From Calocera cornea HHB12733 (lineage: Eukaryota; Basidiomycota; Dacrymycetes; Dacrymycetales; Dacrymycetaceae), in contig KV423944.1 of assembly GCA_001632435.1 (NCBI GenBank), positions 133,540 to 197,539 of the forward strand: 64,000 bases of DNA. Reading direction: 5' to 3'. The notes below the pieces were generated by a model that saw only the letters and a program-made list of their open reading frames with translations, had not been told where the DNA came from and did not search any database. The position numbers and the translations under genes are program-made. Numbering within the stretch: the stretch's first letter is position 1; each line of letters opens with the position of its first letter. Shown piece by piece: positions 43,774 to 53,005 of the stretch.

Positions 43774-45164
43774 CTACACATTGACATCCTTCATCATGGC
43801 CTCGGGGTACCTCGTCCCGGCCCTGGGGAAGCTATCGAGAATCTTGCGAATCTCCGCCATCTCCGCCGGCGTGATGGTGACCTTGAGGCTGCCGAGGTTC
43901 TCCTTGAGCCGCTCGACGCGCGTCGTGCCCGGGATGGCGAGGATGCCGTCCCACTGCGCGTGCACCCAGGCGATCGCCAGCTGCGCGGGGGTCACGCCCT
44001 TCTGCTTGGCGAGCTTGGCGAGCTCCTCGACGAGCTCGACCTGCCGTCACACACAACACCCAGGGCGTCAGCACCGTACCGTAGCATATCCCTGCGTCAC
44101 ACAGAGAGATGGGGCAGAGGAGCAAGACGCACGTTCTTAGGGAAGTTCTCCTCGCTGAACCGCGGGTGCTTCCACCGGTTGTCCGCGGGCGTCAGGTCCG
44201 CCCGGCTCTTCACGCTCCCGCTGATGAGCCCGCGCCCGAGCGGCGAGTACGCAACGAAGGCGATGCCGAGCTCCTTGCACGCGTCGAACAGACCGTTGGT
44301 CTCCGGGCCTGTCTCCCACAACTACGGGCGCGGCATCACCCCGCTGTCAATAGCGTACCAAGAACGCGCTGGGGGGAGCGGGGCACGCACGGAATACTCG
44401 ATCTGCACCGCGGCGATCTTGACCACCTTATTCGCCCGGCGCAGGGTGTCGGCAGAGCACTCGGAGATGCCGACATAGCGGATCTTGCCCGCCTCCTGCA
44501 GCTCCTTCAGCGCGCCCATCGTCTCCTCGATCGGGGTGTTCTTGTCCACGCGCTGCAACGTCAGTTAGCTACCATCGCCCGAGCGAGGGAGGGTGATAGG
44601 GTGCACGCACGTGCTGGTAGTACAGCTGTCGGGCAAGTTAGTAGAGGCGCTGGGTGCACGGGGGAGAAGTGGGAGAGGGCGCACGTCAATGTAGTCCGTG
44701 CCCAGGGCCTTGAGCGAGCGCTCGCACGCCGCCTTGACGTACTCGGGCTTGCCGTTGATGACGCGGGAGCCGTCCTCGTTCTGCCAGTTGCCGAACTTGG
44801 TCGCTACACGGGCGGGGCAGGGTCAGCCCCTGTGTAGGGAGAAGGCGGGTGGGACGCACCGAGGAAGATGTCCTTGCGCGGGATGTTGCACTCCTTCAGG
44901 GCCTGGCCGATGAGCTCCTCGTTCTCCCACATGCGCTTATCGCCGTAGATGCTGGCCGTGCATCAGCCGCGCCTCGGGTCAGCCAGAAACGCGCACTCAC
45001 TCGGCCGTGTCCCAGAAACGGCAGCCGAGCTCCCAGGCAGCCTTGAGCGTGGCGATGTTGCGCTCCGTGTCGCCCCAGCCGGCATACCACCCGCTCATGC
45101 CCATCGCGCCCAGGCCGGGGATGGGCACGTCGTCCGATCCGATCTTGCGCGTGGGGAGGGCCAT
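43774..45164 (-). CDS. Aldo-keto reductase, AKR13 (YakC)-like, with 15-nt exon
   Basis: Exons 45164-45001, 44951-44860, 44803-44685, 44625-44611, 44552-44391, 44321-44133, 44040-43774; 335 residues. The tetrad is visible: Asp and Tyr in WDTADIYGDK, Lys in FLATKFGNW, His in LYYQHRVD. Typical AKR13 blocks are [55 protein letters not shown] and [17 protein letters not shown]. The fourth exon is only 15 nt and encodes LYYQH, including the catalytic His; without it the active site is lost. The protein is distinct in subfamily from AKR1-3. The substrate is unknown; proximity to pyridoxal kinase allows, but does not show, a pyridoxal-reductase role. Confidence 0.9.
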
Positions 45165-45793
45165 CGCTTACTGTGCTCTTGACTGTTGGGCACGGGGAGG
45201 GGGCAGTGGAGGCGGGTAGGAACGCAGGAACGCAGGATGAGGCTTAAGCCCGACTGCATGCTGGCTTTATACCCCGCGCGCCCCGCAATCTCGTCGGGCG
45301 TCGGCGTTGCGCCGCGCCCCGGGCGGGCGGGTGGAGGAGCAAAGGGCCTTGCCACGTGGCGTGTCCATCTCGCCCGTCAGCGCCCTCTCCACTGCGCCGA
45401 ATAGGGACAGCGTGGGCAGGATATCCCCGGCGGTACAGCAGGACAGTCACCTGATTGGTATGAACATGAACCTTGGCTGTTGTCGGAGGCCGGGCGCATA
45501 TAAGAGGACGGCGGTCGATGGAATGAATGGTGGCTGGTGGCACCGCCCCGCGCGGCGGGTGCCCTCCTGCCCCCCTGCCCCGGCGCGTGCGTCTGTGCGC
45601 GGCTCGGCGTGGTGGGCGGGCCTTGGCCAGCCCGCCTTCAGTCCGTCCGCTCATTTGCCCGTCACTGAATCCATTCCCCCCTCGACCTCGACCTTTCTTT
45701 CCCTCTTTTGGACTCACAGCCTCGACAGACCACAGTCCCCGTGGAGCCACCGACCATACCCGCTTGATGCACGCCCGGCCGTAGCCGCGCCCT
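45165..45793. promoter_or_regulatory. Divergent promoter region
   Basis: 629 nt between the head-to-head AKR13-like gene (-) and aspartic protease gene (+). Pyrimidine-rich near 45,660-45,720, before the protease start. No defined element. Confidence 0.45.
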
Positions 45794-47304
45794 ATGTTCC
45801 CACCATGCCTCCTCACCGCGCTCGCCCTCCTCCTCCTCACAGCACACGCCACCCCCACAATCCACGTGCACCGCCGCGAGCTGCACGTCCCCCTCGCCCA
45901 CCTCCACTCCGCCCGCTACTCCCCTGACCCCGCAGCACAAGCCGCATGGGCCCGCTCAGCCGCCGACCGCCTCCTCGCAAAGTACGCAGTCCCCGCACCG
46001 GCGCTCGCCAAACGCCGCACAACCAACGTCTCCCTCATCAACGCAAACCACGACGGGTCGTACTACGGCCTCCTGGGGCTCGGCACACCCCCAGCACCCC
46101 TCAACGTCCTCCTCGACACCGGCAGCGCCGACTTCTGGGTCGCCGGCACCGGGTGCAGCCTTGCTGGCAGCGGGTGCGGCGGCTTACCGCTCTGGGACCC
46201 GAAGAGGAGCGGGACGTACGAGAACGCCAGTGTGCCGTTCAGCGTCGGGTACGGGAGCGGGCACGCGAGCGGTGTGCTGGGCTGGGATACGGTCCAGTTC
46301 GGCGGGTTCGAGGTGGTGCACCAGGCTATCGGTACGTCCCTCCCCACTTCGCCCCGGGAAGCCGCTGACCCGTCCCAGCGCTCTGCGACCACGTCTCCCC
46401 CGGGCTGCTCACGAACCCCATCTCGGGCCTGCTCGGCCTCGCCTTCCAGCAGCTCTCCGCCTCCGGCGCCACGCCGTTCTGGGAGACGCTCGTCCGCGCC
46501 GGCGAGTGGGACACGCCGCTCATGGCCTTCTTCCTCACGCGCTTCCTGAACTCCTCCGCGCTGGGCACGCAGCAGCCGGGCGGGTCCGTCACCCTCGGCA
46601 CGTTGGACGACACGCTGTACTCGGGCGAGGTGGACTACGCGCCCATCCCCGCCGGGCGGCAGGGGTACTGGCTGCTCGAGCTCGCCAGCGTCGCCGTCGG
46701 CGCGAACAGCATCCCGCTCAGCGCGAGCAACGCCTTGAACGCCGCCGTCATCGACACTGGGACCACGCTCCTCCTAGCGCCCGCGAGCGCGATCCAGGCC
46801 GTCTTCGCGCTCATCCCGGGCTCGCAGCCCGCCACGGGCGACTACGCGGGGTACTACCAGTACCCGTGTTCGTCCAACGCCACGCTCACGCTCTCCTTCT
46901 CCGGCGCCAGCCGCGCATGGACGATCAGCGCGGCGGACTTCCAGCTGCTCAAGCTCGCCAACACCGCCGACAGCTGCATCGCCGCGCTGTACCAGTCCAA
47001 CCTGGGCCAGACCGCCCCGCAGTGGGTCGTCGGCGACACCTTCCTCAAGAACGTCTACAGCGTCTTCCGCTACGACCCGCCCAGCGTCGGCTTTGCCCAG
47101 TTGAGCGCAAAGGCCAGCGGGCTCAGCGTGCCCGGGATGCTCCCGAACGTCAGTGTCCAGCCGCCCCAGGCGACGGTGACGGCTCCCGCTGAGCAGCTCT
47201 CGGGCGCGCGGGGGCTCGCTCCCTTCCGTCCGGGAATGAGCTGGGAACCCGCTCTCTTGCCCCTGCTGCTGATTCTTGCCCATCAGACAATAGCACTGCT
47301 CTGA
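45794..47304 (+). CDS. Pepsin-like aspartic protease (A1), possible GPI anchor
   Basis: Exons 45794-46331 and 46379-47304; 487 residues. Signal peptide (LLTALALLLLTAHA), a propeptide to about residue 90, then the bilobal protease. The first active site is VLLDTGSADFWV, the flap region FSVGYGSGHASG, and the second active site AAVIDTGTTLLL. Cys pairs (CSLAGSGC; CSSNATLT ... DSCIAAL) fit disulfides. The end of the fold (WVVGDTFLKNVYSVFRYD) is normal. A linker with a hydrophobic tail (LLPLLLILAHQTIALL) follows, suggesting a GPI signal, as in fungal yapsins. It is an extracellular or surface endopeptidase. The single intron keeps frame (QAI/ALCDH). Confidence 0.92.
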
Positions 47305-47629
47305 CGGACCGGCTTCCTATCCACAGACACTACACCGCATTAATGACCCCTCCCTCCCCTTCATGTGCCCCTTCCTGCTTTGCCACCCCTTGATTTTCTC
47401 CACTCGCACGCACCGCACACTCGCACATCCGCATTGTATATCAACTCGCACTTAGCACTTTGCACTTTGCACGCAACCCATCCATAACATAACACATAAC
47501 AAGGAATCATTGACCTGCGTTGAGATCCTCGGACGTGTTCGACGCGCCTTTGGACTCAGCAAGCTGGGACCGGGGGTGTCGCACCGACGACGCTGTGCAG
47601 CGCGGTTTGCGGGCTCCAAGAAAGGCGTC
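47305..47629. other. 3' flank of aspartic protease
   Basis: No supported gene; GCACTTTGCACTTTGCA-type short repeats near 47,452-47,472. Confidence 0.45.
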
Positions 47630-48053
47630 AATTCCACTTCCAATGTCGCTTCCAATGTCGCTTCCAATGTCGCTTCCAATGTCGCCGTGAATGACGTTTC
47701 AACAACGATGCCAACGGCGTTTTCAGGGCTGTTTCAACGACGACCACAATGCCGTTCTAACCACGCTTCCAATCTCAGTTGCGGTCACAGCTCAATGGCG
47801 GGGTCGATGACGGCTTTGACGGCGGTTTCCAGCGACGCGTCTAACCAAGGTCTCGCAGACGGTTTCGACACCGATTCCGAGGACGAGTTCAGAAGGTTCC
47901 AATAACAGTTAACACATCCGACGATGGTTCCAAGCACCGTCCAATGGTGATCGCGGCCAACGTACCGACAATCGCCACAATGCGCTATCGGCTTTCAGAA
48001 GGGTGCAGGAGTAATAGCCTTCGCCTGTCTCCTCACGTTTCTGCTCGTAGACG

Positions 48054-48087
<34 letters not shown>

Positions 48088-48620
48088 CGGGGGTTCATCA
48101 TACATTACTTAACATCGTGCGCTTGGTACTTGAGAATGAGTAAACACCAATTGTTTTCTCTGACTTCTGGCCGCGGTGTGGTTGTTTGTGATCCCATTCT
48201 TACTAGGTGAGAAGAACGCATGACACACGTCAGTATGTATTGTGCTTCGGGACTGTAACGTTTGCGAAGCGCTACAACGGCGGCTAGTGACGCCCCGACG
48301 GTCAGAGAGACCTGGAATGTCCTAGTTGTGTCGATGGCGGTGACAACTGCGGTTTCAAGGCCAATCGCAACGATGGTTTTGGCTGGCTCAAGGACGGTTT
48401 CGAATACGGGGCAGAGGTCCGTTCCAATGACAGCTCCTACCCACGACATTGCCGACGACGGGTTTTATGTTCATTTCCTACGATGGTTTAATGACAATTC
48501 CAACGGCAGCTCCCACGTAGGCTTACAAGAACGGTTCCAATGGCGGCTTCGTGGACCGTACCTTGGGCGTTCCAATGAAGACGGTCTTCAATCACAGCTC
48601 CAATGATGATTGCTCCGTTC
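47630..48620. repeat. Degenerate short-period repeat built on TTCCAATG
   Basis: Four near-perfect tandem 12-mers (CTTCCAATGTCG) at about 47,639-47,686 grade into about 1 kb of imperfect copies of related words (GGTTCCAATGACGG, TTTCAACGACG, CTCCAATGATG). They read as a Ser-Asn-Val-Ala repeat in one frame. The array is interrupted at about 47,990-48,260 by the poly-C run and unrelated sequence, then resumes to about 48,610. It looks like an old minisatellite or a decayed repetitive gene; no start, splice or domain evidence makes it a gene. Confidence 0.6.
48054..48084 (+). repeat. 31-nt poly-C tract
   Basis: Uninterrupted run of 31 cytosines followed by TCCCGGGGG, inside the degenerate repeat region. 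Confidence 0.95.
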
Positions 48621-48823
48621 CTGGAGGTGAGGTGGGCCAAGTGACTGCGGTTGACGTGTTCCGTTTAGTTTCGGCTGCTCTCGTCAAGGAGATCAGTTTG
48701 CGCGAACGAAGGATGCCGGTGTCCCTTTCGTATTTTGCAGGAAGTCAATGGGCCCAAGTCATTCCGGTCAGGTACCTAGTGCAATTGGGTCACAACCCCA
48801 AGGGAAGTGCCCCAAATGTTTGA

Positions 48824-48929
48824 GGTCGAGTGGCGCAATTGGTTAGCGCGTCGAGCTAATAGAACTCGGGTCACTCTGGGATTCGAGCCAAAAACTCGAA
48901 GGCTGTGGGTTCGAGACCCATCTTGACCA
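48824..48929 (+). tRNA. tRNA-Ile(AAT) with 32-nt intron
   Basis: The cloverleaf folds fully: acceptor GGTCGAG with CTTGACC (one G-U), D stem GCGC/GCGC around AATTGGTTA, and anticodon stem TCGAG/CTCGA with loop C-T-AAT-A. The variable loop is AGGCT, and the T arm is GTGGG-TTCGAGA-CCCAT. The discriminator is A and the CCA is not required from the genome. The canonical intron follows position 37 (48862-48893). The AAT anticodon (inosine at 34) reads isoleucine codons. Confidence 0.93.
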
Positions 48930-48937
48930 AACTATCC

Positions 48938-48942
48938 TTTTT
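48938..48942 (+). terminator. RNA polymerase III T5 terminator
   Basis: TTTTT nine nucleotides after the tRNA discriminator base, the usual Pol III stop signal. Confidence 0.8.
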
Positions 48943-49862
48943 GTGCGTGTTTTGGGTGAGAAATGAGCGAGGAAACAGGTCCTACAGATGAGGAGAGGTT
49001 GCAGTGCTTGTTTCCCAGAAGGGGGCTCCACAGAGCTCAAGGGCCCTTTAAGGCATTATGGAATGGGTTCTTTACACATGCTTTCGTCTCCCGATCAATT
49101 GGACATCAAAAGCAACGTACATGTGAGGAAGAATCGGTCGAAAGAGTCGAGTTTCCGTCGCTATCGGGGCTCACGGGCCCATCGAGGAAGGACCAGATTT
49201 CAACATCGCTAGCAACTTAGGTACGGGACCCTGGCGACGTTCTGAAGAGCCCCAATACACTGTGTCTTTATGCCCATAGCAGAGTAAGAGCTGTTTGAAA
49301 TTTCGTTACGGAAACTCGAGGTTGGGCCGTCCAATCAGAAGCTCGAGTGTAACCCTCGGCGTAGACATTGCCTCCATGGAGAATTACTGCTTCCGGGTTT
49401 ACCTAACTTTTCAAGCTCCGACTTCGGATGCCGGGTAAGAGGCTCGGCGGTCACGCTGTCCACCGCCATTTAAGCCAGCGATCCTCTCACCATGCGTCAA
49501 TTTCGCGGTGCTGGTTGAGAAGCGTACAGAACGGCACTCGCTTCTTCCCAATACTGCTCGCTACCGAACTACCGAGGGTTTAACGTGGCAATGCGGAAGG
49601 ATCAGATATTCCCATCTTTGGAGCACGCGGATACCCGTATTCTCTGGATATGGGAATAACCATCCCGCCACGGATCTGATGGGCCAGAACGTGTGTCTCT
49701 CGTCTCGCATTCATTACGTTTCCGCAAGCCGCCATGTCCCAAATCGTCCCATTGCACCGGGGCTCATATCCTTGATTGCAGTCGGTGTCGTGTGCTACGC
49801 AATTCTCACCTTGGTCAACACAATCACAATCCAGCGCAACACCGTTACAAATTGACATCTGG
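48943..49862. other. Intergenic downstream of tRNA
   Basis: No strongly supported gene. A 97-codon minus-strand frame (49580-49873) is Cys-rich at its N-terminal end (DCDCVDQGENC) but lacks a signal peptide or splice support; see rejected list. Confidence 0.4.
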
Positions 49863-51202
49863 ATGGATAGCACTCGCTCTGAGGTACGGTAGTCTGTAAA
49901 GATATATGTAGCTCAGCTGACGAATCGTATAGGTTGAGTCATACGCTGTGAGATTTGAGCGGTTGACGCAGGAGCTCAGGCGTCTGAAGAAGGTTTGTTA
50001 AGCGCATTCGCATCTCAATTCATCTCAATCAGAGATCCAGATTGGTACTGCGCATAGGCGTACTCTCGTCGAAGATCAGGAAACGTTGAAATCAGTTGAA
50101 CGGGAGCGAGAGTAAGTTTACCAGTTGGATTCGCGGAGCTTGCTCATTGTTTGCAGCTATCTGCTCGACATCTTGCACAAATATTCCGATCTCATTCCAA
50201 ATGTCCAGAGCCAGATCCACAGCGCGATATCCCCTCTGGCATCTGATATGCCGCATATAATGCCAGAGCTTGGTCAAGATATGCACAGTCCGCCTATATC
50301 GCCGCCTATATCGCCTTTGCTGTCAAGTCCATCGCTGCCGACTCCGACCAACTCCTTGTCGGTTATCCCGGAACAGCTGAAAAGCATTCCACAACCACGG
50401 CGATACTTCATACCCACGCCGCAGCAAATGCAGCCGCAGTCGATTCCGCCGCAAAAAAGGCGCACTACTGTCGCTGCACCGATCGATATCGCTGGACCTT
50501 CATCAGCCGGTCCATCCAACGGCATCATGTCTTCATTTGGTCGTAGAAAGCGTCATACACCTCCAATGAGCGAAGAGTTTGAGGAGTCTCGTCCTTTGAA
50601 ACGAGTGCCTTACCCAGAGGAGGAACGAAATACGCGACGCATGCCAAGCGACAGGGTACAGCGGGATGAGCATCGATCGTCACAGCATCAACTGGTCTTC
50701 CGACCATATGTTCCTCCTCCGACCGAGCGATCTCAATCTAGTCGAACAGCATTTAGTCCTCCACCGCTGCCGCCTGGTCCTTTACCGGTCCGATCTGTGC
50801 CACTGGGTCCTACGCGGCAGTATATGCAGCCGGGAATGCGTACACTACGAGCGTCCGGCAGCCTCGGACTGATACAAGACTTTCCCGCATCTATGCCCAC
50901 AAATCCTCCACCCGGTGTCAAGGAATACAGCGTGGTTAGTTCAACTGTCGGTTGTTCGCCGATATCGCTCTGACATCGGACACGCATAGCCCAACTTCGG
51001 TGACCGTACACCGTCGTTTCCGATGCAACCGAGCCATCACTACCCTCTGGCATCGATGCCGCCCACATACACCGGACCTGAATCCCCCATTCACGCGCGA
51101 CATTCGTATGCCGGACCTTACGACGGCAGCCTACTGTCCGACGAAGCGCATCGTCCGTCCTCTCCCGAATACGTGTATCCCGAGCCGGGTAGAAACTTGT
51201 AG
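49863..51202 (+). CDS. Uncharacterised coiled-coil / proline-rich protein (five exons)
   Basis: Exons 49863-49883, 49933-49992, 50035-50111, 50157-50934, 50990-51202; 382 residues. I do not recognise a family. The first three small exons join in frame to give a charged helical segment (FERLTQELRRLKK, then RTLVEDQETLKSVERERDYL) that looks like a coiled coil. From about residue 75 it becomes Pro/Ser/Gln-rich and basic (SPPISPPISPLLSSPSLP; FGRRKRHTPP), and it ends with a Tyr-rich tail (YVYPEPGRNL). No signal peptide or membrane helix. Introns are 42-55 nt with GTACGG, GTTTGT, GTAAGT and GTTAGT donors; the second uses an unusual AGAG acceptor. Codon use is less GC-biased than in flanking genes. 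The 21-nt first exon is the least certain part. Confidence 0.68.
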
Positions 51203-51539
51203 CACGTCGTTTTTGCCTTGTCCTCCACGCCATTACCATTGTATGCTTGATTACACCAACCTGGCACGATTTGGGTTCTACCTTCGGTTTATCAATGAAA
51301 TTAAGTACGTCTCCCGTTCTCAGTCCTAACGCATAATCTTAACAATAATTTAGAACGACGACATCTGTCTTCGTACATCAGATCCACACTCAGACCTGTA
51401 GCAATCAACATTGCGATGATCCGGCTCGCGCTGTTCGTATCCGATATATGCGTTGTTCCAATGGCCATTCAACGGTGCAGGGTGCCATGGACGAGGGCAC
51501 GGATCACTGTGCAACTTTTGCCGCTGGATCATCGCCATA
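51203..51539. other. Intergenic
   Basis: 3' flank of the coiled-coil gene and possible further decayed sequence of the GH85-related fragment; nothing clear. Confidence 0.4.
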
Positions 51540-52268
51540 GACCCTCCGAAAGTGACGCAAATCAAGGCATGCTCGTAATCGGAGGAACCCACCGTCGTAT
51601 AGAGCGGAAGTATGCTCTCTCATGAGGAGCGGCTCCACAAGGCGGCAAGCGTGTGCTTCTTATCTAGAGTACGACTACCAAGATAATTGGGGCCAACCGG
51701 TGGTATAAGATCACGGCGTTCTTTCCCAGCCTACATGGAGTCGTCGAATTTGGTATAGACGCCGATTTCATCGCCCATCCGAAAGTCCCCATCTTTCTTG
51801 GCGGCGTCAGTATCAGTGCAGTCTCAGGAAAGGTCACAGGCAACGACTAAGCTCCAAACCGCACATATATCGATGCATCCGATCTGGACTGCAAATTTGG
51901 CAATCGCGACAATGACTCCATCACGGCGCTGCTGCGGAGGGGCAACCTCCGCCCTCCGCCCACCACCCACTGTGGAGGGATCGCCCTCGTATGACCCTCC
52001 ATGGCCCACCATCTGCCGAACCACGCTCAACAGAGACGTGGTCATCTATGAAGTAACAGCCAGCCTCATGAACGAAACGGGCAATCGGACTGTGTTGGCT
52101 TGGGCACTACGTTTCTGGGACGGCAGAAGATCTCTTCAGACGAGATGACCCGCAGTCAGAACCTAGACGTCGAGAGTAAAGGTGCAAGCCCAGAATGTCT
52201 CTGGCTGTTATGCGGGCTCATGGGCCGAAATTTCGGTCTCTTTCAAGGATCGCAAGATTCTGGATTGA
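51540..52268 (+). pseudogene. Broken copy of GH85 C-terminal domain, left
   Basis: Aligns with the last ~200 residues of the intact GH85 gene at 53-55 kb on the same strand. WYKITAFFPSLHGVVEFG parallels WFKTIAFFKELSGKVQFG and VSISAVSGKVTGND parallels ISVRAVSGTVAGND. It then reaches TAA where the gene has Tyr. APNRTYIDASDLD, RGNLRPP, PPWPTICRTTLN and a final CYAGSWAEISVSFKDRK follow in different frames. Several stops and frameshifts, and no catalytic barrel, make this a truncated pseudogene. Confidence 0.8.
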
Positions 52269-53005
52269 TTCCAGATGCAGTCTAATAATGGACCGACTGG
52301 GAAGTAGGCCTCTGTATTGTTGACGGTCAATACCTACGTACCTTCAGTGACCAGTATTATGCCAAACGGAGATTCCTGCACAAGACGCGGATGCATCCAT
52401 CTCGACATGGCCAAAGAATGTTGCTGTGACTGAGAGACATCTTCTTCTCCGTCATTGTGTGCCCCATGCCCTGCGGCTTGACCTCATGACCCGTGCGGCC
52501 GCACGCCACCAGCCAACGTCACACTCAGCACAGTCATTGACGCGGGGTGATTGACAGCGCGGAAGGAGAAGTTATCTCGCACTCCAAGCTATCCCGGCGC
52601 CATCCAGGCTAGAACCAACGCTGCAGGCTGGGCTCAGCCGGACAAGGGGCGAATAACGACTGCAAGGGGTTCAAGGTGTGGAAGAATTGATCCCGGCTTG
52701 CGTATCAATGTCGCTCTTGGCTGTCACCTGGCTGGAGCCGTGAGTGGATCTGGTGATATGTCCAACAACCTGGTGCAGCAGTTCTGCAAAGGGCTCTGCA
52801 GAACCACGCCATCCGCAAACCATCTCGGTGTTTGGTGGGGCCGGTGATGTCCAAAGCTGTACGAAGTTGTTCCCTGCAGTTGCGTCACAACTGTCGGTCG
52901 ATAGGGTATAAAGCCACCCCCGCTCCTGCGCACCTCCCTCTAGACTATCGCTGGGGTGCAATTGAACTCTTCCACTCTTGATCATCCTGACTGGTACCTT
53001 TCAAC
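52269..53005. other. Intergenic, GH85 gene promoter
   Basis: About 740 nt with no supported gene. TATAAAG at about 52,908-52,914 (GGGTATAAAGCC) lies about 95 nt upstream of the GH85 start and is a plausible TATA box. Confidence 0.5.

Noticed and set aside
47510..47905. 131-codon frame with a Ser-Asn-Val-Ala repeat
   Set aside because: It is produced by the 12-mer repeat; there is no conserved domain and the repeat decays in all frames.
49580..49873. 97-codon minus-strand Cys-rich frame
   Set aside because: Considered as a small secreted protein, but it lacks a signal peptide, its Cys residues cluster at one end, and it overlaps the first exon of the coiled-coil gene.
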